From assembly GCA_004352715.1 (NCBI GenBank), contig SCFE01000017.1:1617325-1681324 (forward strand): a stretch of DNA of 64,000 bases, given 5' to 3'. A program made the translations under genes and the position numbers. The notes beneath the pieces are model-generated. The model worked only from the letters and a program-made list of their open reading frames with translations. It did not search any database and had not been told where the DNA came from. Every line of letters begins with the position of its first letter. Within the stretch, counting starts at the first letter, position 1. Positions 10,444-20,993 of the stretch are shown one piece after another. Source of the DNA: Hofstenia miamia. Taxonomy: Eukaryota; Xenacoelomorpha; Acoela.

Positions 10444-11876
10444 TATATCAACGATAACTCATCCTGCAGCTGCACGAATAGGCCGGATTTAGGCTGGGCG
10501 TAGGGTTTCGTAGTCAGTACAACCGGGCATGGGCAAAATTTTTCGGCCCATTACCATCTCTGTGTATAACATAATTGCTGAGCATAGCAGCTGTTAGTGT
10601 TTGTGGTCAGATCTGACAACTTGATGCATTAATGGTTTGCAACGAATAATGTGCTATCAAACGCTTTGCTAATATGAATTTTTGGGTGAAAACATTTAAG
10701 TCGTCAAACTAATGTCGCTGATTGTAAAAACTGGATGACTTATATTTGGCATTTAATATGAGATAAGAGATGAAAGTGGTCAAATCTGGCCACTTAGGCC
10801 TTCCAGTGTTAAATTAGTACTACAATGGTTGCTTTTAAATTCATTTATTGTAATTATTTGAAATTTATAGAAAATGCTATCAATTACAACAAATTGAAAT
10901 TTAAAATGTAATACATAATATAGGACGACATCGGTGAGTTAATACTTACGATTTTATACTTCACTTATACACTTTCTTTAGTAAATGTACTAAATTTTAG
11001 ACAATATTTCACTTAGGTGATTTTGGGGTGTAGAAATGAAGAAAAACTCAAAAAGTTATTGATGAAATATTGGAAAAGGGCAAAGACTCTATTAATCCCG
11101 AACAGTTGATTTTTATGCAGCTTGAACTTCAAAGTCTCCACTTCGCCATCCTTGACGAGCGTAAAAACAATTTATTCACCATTCGATTTTGTAGTACCGT
11201 ATTAAACGCGCTACTATAGTCCAAAAATGCTACTTTCACTATCGTTGTGTCCTTTAACAATGCAGGTTGGAGCATTTTTGCAGTTTTTCAATTATTTTAT
11301 CTAAAGTAAATAATAAATACGAGTTCTTGTAAATAGAAGTTGTTATTTATGATGTCAAGCATGTTCTCTGTCTACATTACACATTTAGGTATAATGCTAA
11401 TCCCGAAGAGGGAAGTAACAAATGATGGATTTGAACTGACGCTGGGAGTTAATCACATTGGACACTTTTACCTTACCTTTTTACTCAAGGATGTTCTTTT
11501 TTCATCAGGCGATGATGTGCGTCTACTTAATGTATCATCGAGGTAAAAAAAAAAGGGAACAGAAAGAATGATTTTTATCTTTAGGGCACATTATCGTGGA
11601 GAAATACATTGGGGATATGCAACTGGAAACAAGTTATGGTTCAATGAAAAGCTACTGCCAAAGTAAACTTGCGAACGTTTTATTTTCAAAAGAATTTGTA
11701 AGGCGATATGGTGATACTTCTGTTAAAGCTTATAGTATTCACCCAGGAGTTGTAAAAACTGAGTTAGCGCGAGAAAACGTATACGCGAGGGTATGATTTT
11801 ATATTTTATTTTTTTTGGAGTTTCAACAATTAGGTAAAAAATAGTGCATTTTTCAATAGTATGGATTCAAGGAAAT
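10444..11876 (+). repeat. Segmental duplication A (partner 22265-23761)
   Basis: From the CGATAACTCATC at about 10450 to the N gap, this block is almost identical to 22265-23761, including introns, intergenic sequence and SDR exons 2-4. Differences include about 20 extra bases at 10536-10560, single copy of the 142-bp unit that is doubled in the partner, small frameshifts in the exons, and a 118-bp unrelated stretch at 11138-11255. The left boundary falls within continuous sequence; the right end is cut by the gap. Confidence 0.9.
11017..11790 (+). pseudogene. SDR copy A, retinol-dehydrogenase-like, broken duplicate of copy B
   Basis: Three exons of the SDR gene are recognisable. Exon 2 begins at 11017 after TTAG, exon 3 is 11389-11542, and exon 4 is 11585-11790. 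Exon 3 is the same as in copy B, with 'GVNHIGHFYLTF' and 'NVSS'. Exon 2 has lost one A in the run near 11040 (frameshift), and its second half (11138-11255) is an unrelated 118-bp stretch where copy B has 64 bases. Exon 4 has a 2-base loss near 11611, so the catalytic YxxxK and HPG segment is out of frame with the exon start. No exon 1 is visible upstream, and the last exon would fall in or past the 1000-N gap. Either a recent dead duplicate or an error-containing alternative haplotype of copy B; the sequence alone does not decide. Confidence 0.8.
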
Positions 11877-12876
11877 NNNNNNNNNNNNNNNNNNNNNNNN
11901 NNNNNNNNNNNNNNNNNNNNNNNNNNNNNNNNNNNNNNNNNNNNNNNNNNNNNNNNNNNNNNNNNNNNNNNNNNNNNNNNNNNNNNNNNNNNNNNNNNNN
12001 NNNNNNNNNNNNNNNNNNNNNNNNNNNNNNNNNNNNNNNNNNNNNNNNNNNNNNNNNNNNNNNNNNNNNNNNNNNNNNNNNNNNNNNNNNNNNNNNNNNN
12101 NNNNNNNNNNNNNNNNNNNNNNNNNNNNNNNNNNNNNNNNNNNNNNNNNNNNNNNNNNNNNNNNNNNNNNNNNNNNNNNNNNNNNNNNNNNNNNNNNNNN
12201 NNNNNNNNNNNNNNNNNNNNNNNNNNNNNNNNNNNNNNNNNNNNNNNNNNNNNNNNNNNNNNNNNNNNNNNNNNNNNNNNNNNNNNNNNNNNNNNNNNNN
12301 NNNNNNNNNNNNNNNNNNNNNNNNNNNNNNNNNNNNNNNNNNNNNNNNNNNNNNNNNNNNNNNNNNNNNNNNNNNNNNNNNNNNNNNNNNNNNNNNNNNN
12401 NNNNNNNNNNNNNNNNNNNNNNNNNNNNNNNNNNNNNNNNNNNNNNNNNNNNNNNNNNNNNNNNNNNNNNNNNNNNNNNNNNNNNNNNNNNNNNNNNNNN
12501 NNNNNNNNNNNNNNNNNNNNNNNNNNNNNNNNNNNNNNNNNNNNNNNNNNNNNNNNNNNNNNNNNNNNNNNNNNNNNNNNNNNNNNNNNNNNNNNNNNNN
12601 NNNNNNNNNNNNNNNNNNNNNNNNNNNNNNNNNNNNNNNNNNNNNNNNNNNNNNNNNNNNNNNNNNNNNNNNNNNNNNNNNNNNNNNNNNNNNNNNNNNN
12701 NNNNNNNNNNNNNNNNNNNNNNNNNNNNNNNNNNNNNNNNNNNNNNNNNNNNNNNNNNNNNNNNNNNNNNNNNNNNNNNNNNNNNNNNNNNNNNNNNNNN
12801 NNNNNNNNNNNNNNNNNNNNNNNNNNNNNNNNNNNNNNNNNNNNNNNNNNNNNNNNNNNNNNNNNNNNNNNNNNNN
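11877..12876. other. Assembly gap of exactly 1000 N
   Basis: Exactly 1000 Ns, probably a default gap size rather than a measured one. It cuts the segmental duplication on its left and probably hides the 5' exons of the DUF4806-like gene on its right. Confidence 0.95.
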
Positions 12877-13066
12877 TAAGATAGTTGAATATAAGCCAAA
12901 TTATTTTTTTAAAGGATTCAGTAGGTATATTTCAGATTTAGAATGAATTTTAGTTAAGTGGGAAAAATCGGGAAAATATAGGCTGATTAATTTTTGCCAT
13001 GTGATTTTTGGGAAAAAATAGGGTTTTACTTAAAATATCATTTTTCTAAAATATGCATGCATTTAG

Positions 13067-13830
13067 ATCGGATTAATATTCTTTCGCAACAAATTTGTAG
13101 GATGAATGAAGATATAAAACGCATTTTTGCTTTTATGTCGAATTCATCATCTTCACAAGAAGAGATTTCTGAGGTGTATAATGAACTGCATTCGCAGTTC
13201 CCTATCTCCTCTAAAGAAGAATTCGTCTGCTTTAAACCTTCAAAAGATGAAGAAAAAAAGTTGGTAAGTTAAAAGAATGATTTGAAAAATTTAATATACT
13301 ATTTAAATATATTATATATTTTAGACATGAATCTCTTTCATATTTATGCTTAATGATTGCATTTTCAATTTATAGAATTTTTCTATTGCTGATTTGTATT
13401 ATATATTTTCCACAATAAATTCATCTAGGCTCGATTTTTTGCGTTGAAATGCACGGCGGATGTGCAAACTTCGGTGAGAGGAATTCTGAATGAGATGTTT
13501 CAGAAAGATTTAGCCTACGAAATCAACAACACTGGGGCTAATAAGAAGTTGGGCTTTTTGAATTCTCCATTTTTTCATTTGCTGACAAGTTTGTTTTATT
13601 TCATATTGCATTTCTTAAGTACACACTTATTTAATTAGATGTTATTTTTACAATTCATCAAGTGAAATCAATATCAATACATTTAACAGTGTATTTTAGA
13701 AACTATAAGGATAAATGAATGCACAAAAAATGCCACGGACGAGCAAATTAAGGATGCAGCACGGCGATTTTTTAAGAGTTCTGCTGATCGATTATTTGGA
13801 AAAAGAAGAGGAGCAGGGGCTACAGATTAA
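13067..13830 (+). CDS. DUF4806-like protein, last three exons (5' end missing)
   Basis: Three exons join in phase: 13067-13263 (donor GTAAGT), 13429-13588 and 13700-13830 (stop TAA). The protein segment reads through 'FPISSKEEFVCF', then 'TSVRGILNEMFQKDLAYEIN', then 'KDAARRFFKSSADRLFGK'. This order matches the DUF4806 domain seen in many invertebrate proteins: FPi..ee...fe, a conserved 'v...l..lf...la..yn' helix, and a C-terminal helix. Upstream of the domain, about 35 residues are hydrophilic with a serine run. The first exon shown needs further upstream exons; they probably sit in the gap 11877-12876. DUF4806 has no assigned biochemical role; members are often multicopy and sometimes associated with transposons. 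No frameshift is seen, so it could be live. The middle donor (ACAA|GTTTG) is inferred because it alone preserves the phase. Confidence 0.6.
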
Positions 13831-14490
13831 CTCATTATGCTATATTAGTTTTTTTGTACTGTTTTTCAAATATATTGTAGTTGTTTAGCCTTAAAATGGA
13901 CAATGGACCAAATTAAGTGTTTCATATCAATTATTTTGCATATATGCTACATTTTCAACTCTGAAGATAGTTTTTAGATTATGTAACGTACCATCAATCA
14001 GAGTGGTTGTTTAGAAACAGCGTGGCTACATCGTGATGCTTAAATTTCTTTTAGTTTTGTAAGTAATTTTTATTTTTCTTATAACTGGTTACTTTAGCTG
14101 ATGCATCCCATTTTGAAGGATATATAAACGTTGTCTTCTTTTTATTTTGCTCTCCAATTTTCTAATTGCAAGGTATTGATATTTTTAACTTCTTATTTTA
14201 ATAATTGCTGTGCACATTTGCATGTACAGTTGTATGTTAATTTGGTCCATTGTCCGCAATTTTATCAAATTTTTATTCAAGACGTATCATTTGTATCATC
14301 TCTTTTAATGTAAAATGATGGCTATTATAGTAACCCTATATTTCATTTATAAATTCATGAAATTTATTCTGTCAGACAATATGTGTTCGTTTTGGCAATT
14401 ACTGGTTCAATTTCCATTAATTTAATGTAGATTATACATAAGTATTATTTATGTATATTTTTAATAATATTTATACGTATTATTAATAGT
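13831..14490. other. 3' flank of the DUF4806-like gene, no further gene
   Basis: A+T-rich sequence that should include the 3' UTR of the preceding gene. No clear poly(A) signal can be singled out among many A/T runs, and there is no coding frame. Confidence 0.4.
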
Positions 14491-14610
14491 GTCGGCACAC
14501 TGTTGGATTTCCGACATTTCCCCAAATTGTCGGGGCGTGTGTCACTAGCCGACACCCCCCGACAGCTCGAATAATGTCGGGAAAGCGTCGGCCCGACGGC
14601 TTATTGTTTG
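14490..14610. repeat. G+C-rich patch with repeated TGTCGG/CCGACA words
   Basis: Within 120 bases the pentamer GTCGG or its complement CCGAC occurs at least eight times in both orientations, giving hairpin potential, in otherwise A+T-rich sequence. Probably a fragment or end of a DNA transposon. No boundaries could be set. Confidence 0.5.
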
Positions 14611-14986
14611 CTGGGATGTAGCATATTATAGAACAAAGAAGTTCTTCATATTAATTTTTAAACGACATTTGCAGCATATTTTCTTCAGGAACTCTGTAAG
14701 AAATAGTTTATTTGAGGTGCATTGTTTTCCTATTTCAACCAATTGTTTTAGGTCGAGTTTATTAATTTATGTTAATTTATAAATAGAAATTTACTACAAA
14801 TATGGCATAAGTGCCCGCTAGATGTCGTAAATTGAACATTTAGCATGCATAGCGCACTATATTAAAAGTAACGGACAATTGTCACACTGTGAGAAAATAG
14901 TATAGCTTCACATTTGCATTGTAAGTGATTTTTGTGTTGATTAACATTTGTATATAGCAAAATTAATAATTATAATTGGTTAGTAG

Positions 14987-16817
14987 CAGGGGTGGATCTA
15001 GAAATTTCTGATGGGGGTACTGAAATTCCAAAACTCCATTTTTGCATATTATTTTTCATTCTAGACTTGACTATATTTCGATTCCTCATATATATCTGTA
15101 CATGTTGAGATAACAGTTTTAAAGTATTGATGATCTTCTACTTCAGACTTTCTACTACTGAGTTTCTTCGAATTCGTTTTGAAATGCCATTTATTTTTTA
15201 ATGTATCAGTTTTAATATTTATAGATTTAATATTTATAGATGTATTTCTGGCCACGTACTAAAATTTAGTGTGCCAAAATTATGCATTATTAACAAAACA
15301 GAATATTTAATGGAGATAAATACATATTTTAGCTTGAAAATTACACCATAATATCAAACATATATTCAATTTCAGTTGAAATTGAAAAGTTGGTCCCGGT
15401 CTCGTACTGATCCTGTCTCATGTTGCGCTTTTTTCCCCGGTACTGCCACCAGTCGCGTGGATCTGGTATTGGGATCAGGTAAATTTCCTCAGGACTCTAT
15501 TGACTAAACAACCATCATTGTCTTGTGGAATCTGGAGAGAAACACATTAAAACAAATAATTTTACTGAATGTTGATCAATCTTTAGCATTAATTTTTTGT
15601 GTAACATTAGTAATTACAATTTCAAATTATTCCAATATAGAAAAAAGGTCTAGAACTGGGGGCATCATATCAATAATTTTGAACCTCGTGATTCTTAGCA
15701 AATCAGAATTTGAGAATTTAATGATCTCAGCTGCTTGATAAAGTTATATGTAGGAATAAAGTTGCATTTTTGCAAGTTTAGCATCGAAAAAAAACTCTAA
15801 GATAAGGGAGATGATGAATTCCTATTATTACTAGATTATTATATAAAATGGGAATTTATTTTGTACAGCAATTAATTTAAAATAGTGTTCATAATTTCAA
15901 AATTTTTTAAAAATTTGGTACAAAAATGCTAAAATTTTAAAAAATTATTAAAATCAATAAATTGTGAATACATTTTGAACATCATTTGAAATATGTGATA
16001 TAGTAAATTTAGTGTGTTGAAGAAAAATTATTAGTTGGGAATTGATTTCAGTATCCCTCGCCTAGATCCGCCAGTTTTCAGAATCTGAAATAGAGAATTT
16101 ATAATTTTTTAAATATTCAAAATGCTAATATACTTGTTAGTGTTCATCTTAACACCCTTCTTAAGAAATATCAAAGAATCACAACATATGCCAAGTAGGT
16201 TGAATGATGCTTCATTGTTGTTGAAGTGTAACAGGATTGAGTCTTAATGACTCTACAGCTCTTCTAACAAACACCTTGGGTGTACAGAACATCTGAAATG
16301 TGGAGAGCTATTCAGTAATTTTATAAAAAGTGTGATTAAGTTTTTTAGATTTCTCATAAGGTAACAAGGATTTGTACTTCTTAGGCATAGATCTGTGGTA
16401 TTTTCGAGAAAAGTGGCAGAAGCCCTCCCCAGTCCTGCTTTGACAACATTCTTCAACAAAAATGTACTAAAATTTGGTGGATGTTAGATGAAATATATAA
16501 TATTGAATTGACTAATATGTTTGATATATTCTTAAAGTTATTTAAAAGTGGAAAGTTTGACAGTTATTTTCCCAATCTTTGCAAGATTTGTAAATTTTAG
16601 GAAAATTTGCCAGATATTTGAAAAAATTGCCAAATATTTTGAAAAATTACCAAACATTTGGAGCGATTTGCAAATGGAATGCAGAAATTTGGCACCAATT
16701 TGTAATTTTCCAATTTTTTGCTAAGATTAAACAAATTACCCTAATAGCTGCATTCTATTTTACTTCCTCATGGGGGGGGGACTGCAGTCCAATAGTCCCC
16801 CCTTAAATCCGCCTCTG
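14987..16817. mobile_element. Non-autonomous hAT element with perfect 8-bp target duplication
   Basis: The left end is CAGGGGTGGATCTAG; the reverse complement of the right end is CAGAGGCGGATTTAAGG. GTTAGTAG stands immediately outside both ends (14979-14986 and 16818-16825). The ends plus an 8-bp duplication define a hAT insertion of 1831 bp. No transposase frame is present inside. A further end-like sequence, CTAGATCCGCCAG (16062-16074), resembles the inverted terminal repeat, so the element may contain a nested relative or an internally duplicated end. Confidence 0.85.
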
Positions 16818-16825
16818 GTTAGTAG

Positions 16826-18141
16826 GATATTGCGAATTTAGAACATCGCACTTTAGAGTTGTCCTTAAACCTCAAAAGGGTTCTTATAATTTGTTATGGT
16901 ATTTTTTTGCAACTTATTACGCAATCTAGATCTAAAAATTCAATAGATGTGAGTATTAATTCTCTTTTTTCATTTACAACAGCTTTACTTCCAAAATTTG
17001 TGAGTAAAAAATGTGGTACTGGATTTCCGTTCAAAATTCGATTTCTGTTCAAACTATGAAACAACGATTTTTATGTTCCTTTTGTTCGCATTAAAAGTCA
17101 TCCAAAACTATGGTTTGATTGTAATTTAAGTTTAAAAATTTCCAATAAAGGTATACAAATTTTATGAGTATTGTAAGTTACCATTTGTATCAAAATTTCC
17201 GATCGTTTTTTTTGGAAGAACTCATTGTTGTCCAGAGAAGGGGATCCCGGGATGGATCCCCTCCTAAGAGCGTTCCTAAAAAATTCAAGCTTTTGGGTGA
17301 AAACACAGCCCGGACAGTTTCATAAAGCATAAGCCCATTCCTGCATTTCTCAAAAATAGCCGGTTTACTTTTTCGAAGCTGTCATTATCCAATTCGGTTT
17401 ATTTCTGTATCAGGAATGCGCATGCACATATGCATGTCAGAACTGTTTTCTTTTACCTTATCAAATTATTGTTCAATAAAATATCTTCATGAAGTCACTC
17501 ATAATTTCTTAGAAGCAAATAACTTTTGATAATTTAAATCTTTGACAAGCTATGATGAAATAGTCTTATAACAAATAGTGTATGAATTAAGGCAAATATT
17601 TGTTATATAAAAGGATAAGTCAATTAACCATATCAAACGTAGTAAACAATTGAAGCTAACAGTTACTTATGTAATCCATTCCAAAATTTTAATGAATTAA
17701 GTTTTTCAAATCTAGACTTTGGTTTTTCTGTTATCTATAAACAAAATTTGCATTTGTTATTCTAATGCATCAAATATATGTATTTACCAGCAAAAATATT
17801 AAAAAACCTTAAATTTTAAATTTTCTAGATTAAATCTCATTTCTGTTAATTTCGTTTTCACCATGAAATTTAATTGTCAAGCTCTTCAATGTCAGAAAAT
17901 AGAATACATAAGATTCAGAAATTTCATTCTAATTTGAAAATTAGTTTTTTTAATAAAAGCTATAATGTACCCAATCATAGATATTTGTTATATGTAATTA
18001 TTTTTCATTTGTCAAATGATTTGATTCATGAAAATACGTCCCTTAGAAAATGCTAATCTAATTTATGCTGCAACTTACTACATATGAACAAAAAATTTAT
18101 TTATTGGTATTGAATTTATCAATATGGTCTTTAGAACTGCG
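16826..18141. other. Intergenic sequence with one short perfect-arm hairpin
   Basis: No gene was recognised. At 17239-17262, AGGGGATCC and GGATCCCCT form a 9-bp inverted repeat around a 6-base loop, G+C-rich in an A+T-rich setting. The rest is A+T-rich with short meaningless frames. Confidence 0.45.
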
Positions 18142-18149
18142 TTTTGCAA

Positions 18150-18550
18150 CAGAGTTGGAATACCGTAGGGAGAACCGACGGTTCGGTTTCGGGTACAAAG
18201 TTTTAGAAAAATCGGGCACGGTTTCGGGTAAGCCCACATGTTCTGTTAAAATGCCGGCTACTTCAAAGTGCCCTAAGAAGGCCTTAGTTCAATAATGATT
18301 TCTAATATTCATTAGATTTCTTTTCCTATCAGGAAACAACCGAAAGTGGGATTTAATATTATAAGCAGTGCATTAAAAGTGAAAAGGAGACCAATGCATT
18401 ATAATTCGTTTGAAATTTTGAAGGTCACTTTGCCTTCCGGCATTTCGGGTAAGATTCGGGTAAGATGCTGTGCATTTTACGAAATTTCGGTTACGTGTTT
18501 AAAAATTGTTTCGGTTTCGGTTCCAAATCATGTGCCCGATTCCAACTGTG
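18150..18550. mobile_element. hAT MITE (401 bp) with perfect 8-bp target duplication
   Basis: Begins CAGAGTTGGAATACCG and ends CCGATTCCAACTGTG, a 12-bp terminal inverted repeat with one mismatch. TTTTGCAA flanks both sides (18142-18149, 18551-18558). The interior repeats words such as GGTTTCGGGTA and TTCGGGTAAG, giving internal sub-repeats near each end. It encodes nothing; the open frames crossing it are chance. Confidence 0.9.
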
Positions 18551-18558
18551 TTTTGCAA

Positions 18559-19849
18559 TTGAATGTTTATTCCAATGATTTAGAGGAAATAGGTCAATTT
18601 CAGTTGCAGGTTGAGAAAGGTTTGTTCTTGACTAAGTTTTGTTACCTCCAGTAATCTCTTTTGCGCAGAAGTATTTCAAACCTCAGGCAAATTTGTAAAT
18701 AATACATAGTTAGTCATGTTGCATACTTATGAGGTGTTGAAACTCCATGCCACATGTGACCATCACATGTTCTGCAAAGAGTTAACAAGTTGAGCTATCT
18801 CATTGGAGACGGAAGTGAAAGCAGACGGGACAGTTGCCACCTAAAATCAATTTTTCAAAAAATACTTCCTAAATATATAATTTAAGCAGAAAAAATGTTC
18901 TCATTATTCAATGTGATGCGTAATAAATGTAACTTGCCCCGCCCCCTCCTCTTAACCAATATTCGTTCCACCGCCACTGAGCTACTTATATATGATGTCA
19001 ATATTCTAAAACACATTTCAAGCAGATACTGCGTAACATAAATTTGATGCCGGGTAAAATTATGCTTGTGGATACACCACACCAGAAATTCACTGCTTGC
19101 TGTACTTCATTGTTCAATCCAACATCATGATTTGTAGTCCGCATCCACTTCTGCGTAATTTTTAAATCCACATTCATTATTTAAAAATCCTCAATCGGCA
19201 TCTAATCCGCATAACCACTGCATCAAAACTAACAATATTGCTATATACATATGTATATACAAGTATATGCATGTAAAATTGATATTTTAAGGGACACTTA
19301 AATCAGTTTTTCCAAGATAAAGTGAAATGCGGACTGCGGCTCTTCGGTGCCCTTTTCTATAGCGGGATTTCCAAACATCGCCGTGTTTGATCGAACAAAT
19401 TAAAAGAGAAGTAATCGAAGGATGTAATCTTTTAAAGCAGTGACAATCCTTGTGTGATCCGTTGATGAAATAATTATAACAAAGTTGAGCTTCCAAACAT
19501 ACTTATATATTCAAATAATGTTTCAAATAAAATATTTTGTTGTGAACGCATTTGCATGGATGCGGATTGTCCATGAATTCACACTGATTTATCAAATCCA
19601 TGTGTATGCATACTTTGTCATATTTCAAAAACCCCGAATAAAATCTTAGTTTATTAACTAAATGAGATTAATATATTAATAAGTGTTTAGCTATGTGATA
19701 AAACAAATTGAAAAAAACGCTGGAGACTAATTCATAAAGAAGGAATTGATAATTCTAGAGCATAGATTCGTAACCTCAAACTTTACTTACAATTTAGACA
19801 TTTTATGCATTATAGAAACGTGATTTATTGCATATTAAGAATTATAATA
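18559..19849. other. Intergenic sequence, no gene
   Basis: A lone end-like sequence at 18940-18982, running to CCACCGCCACTG, looks like the right end of another hAT element, but no matching left end or target duplication was found. Nothing else could be supported. Confidence 0.35.
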
Positions 19850-20075
19850 TTCTAACAGCTTTGGCAAGATTATTATATGCTGATGATATAAAAATTCTGA
19901 AGGTGAATTAGATAAGGATATATCAAATCTCAAACACTGGACTAAAGGTAATAAAATGGAAATTAACATGATTAGTTTTGGTAGCAACTTAGTACCACTC
20001 AATAACATCCATTTTAAATATACAGAATCAATTAAAGCTCTAGGTGTTATATTAAGTAGAAAACTTAGAAATTTA
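19850..20075 (+). pseudogene. LINE reverse transcriptase fragment (YADD block to thumb)
   Basis: Read with one frame change, the sequence gives 'LARLLYADDIKIL', then 'LDKDISNLKHWTKGNKMEIN', then 'YTESIKALGVILSRKL'. This is the catalytic YADD block of a LINE reverse transcriptase followed by the 'W...N.m.iN..K' and 'lGv.ls..L' blocks in the usual order and spacing. It is about 75 codons long, frameshifted and isolated, so it is a dead fragment. Confidence 0.6.
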
Positions 20076-20993
20076 TATCATGTTCTCGTATATAGCTAAC
20101 ACTGAGTAAATCAAACATTTATTTAGTATTTGTTTAAGTAAATTTGAAAGTTAAAATATAAGCAAATATATAACCAGTTGGCTCTATTCTTGGCTGATTA
20201 TATAATTTATATGTCAATTTAATACTATATAGTAAGTTCTGCTTTACTGTGATGTAAAGCAAAAACTGTGTTTACCATTGCGCCATTTTCACGAATTTTT
20301 TAGCTTTTGTCTGTTTCTAATCTTTCCAAAACTCTAAAACTAGAGTTTGGGCACTTTTTTACCCTTAAATACATTGATATTCGAACGATTAAGCAATTTT
20401 ATTGTATTTTAGAAAAAAAATATATATATATAATTTTTCATAAAATTCTCCAAAATAACAAAGGAAAGTAGCTCAATTCTGATTTTAGTAATTTGCCAAT
20501 ACTATTCATTAGAAACGTTTAGCACAATGATTCAGTCTACAATTCTTTAGTGCCCGACCTCGTTGTATTCACTTGTGTAGTCGAAGTTATTTATTTCAGA
20601 TCTCAATCAAATTCTTGAAGCTGCGGCTATCCCAGAAAGTGCCTTCTATATTAGATTTTATCCTATTGTTAGTGCCGATGATGAGAATCTTTTCGCATCT
20701 TACTTATGTTTTTTCACTACAATGTCAAAGTATATCGGTGCTTCATGTAAATATCATTTGATAATTTCACGGAATAATGTCTCGTAATTGCTGAAAAATT
20801 TAAAAAATATGTCGTAATAGTTTGTTTTTACACAATTTTCGACTTATTTTATATGCAATTTTAATGAATTTTTACGCAATTTTATCTCGGACTTTCTTAT
20901 TATGCATGGACTTATTGATTGAGCGCTGTGTTAGTTTTTAATATAAAATTGAAAGTAAAGCTTCTGTGTAGACAAACTTGTTTTAATCTTAGA
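20076..20993. other. Upstream region of SDR copy B
   Basis: No coding exon or recognisable promoter element was found. The region must hold the transcription start and 5' UTR of copy B, but I cannot place either. Confidence 0.35.

Noticed and set aside
11844-12946. Long open frames across 11877-12876 and the other N gaps
   Set aside because: They consist almost entirely of N and have no sequence content.
18065-18654. Open frames across 18150-18550 as a small gene
   Set aside because: They lie within a MITE with exact ends and target duplication, and repeat the same G/T-rich words; no protein family fits.
18940-18982. CCACCGCCACTG as the right end of another hAT element
   Set aside because: No matching left end or 8-bp target duplication was found to the left.
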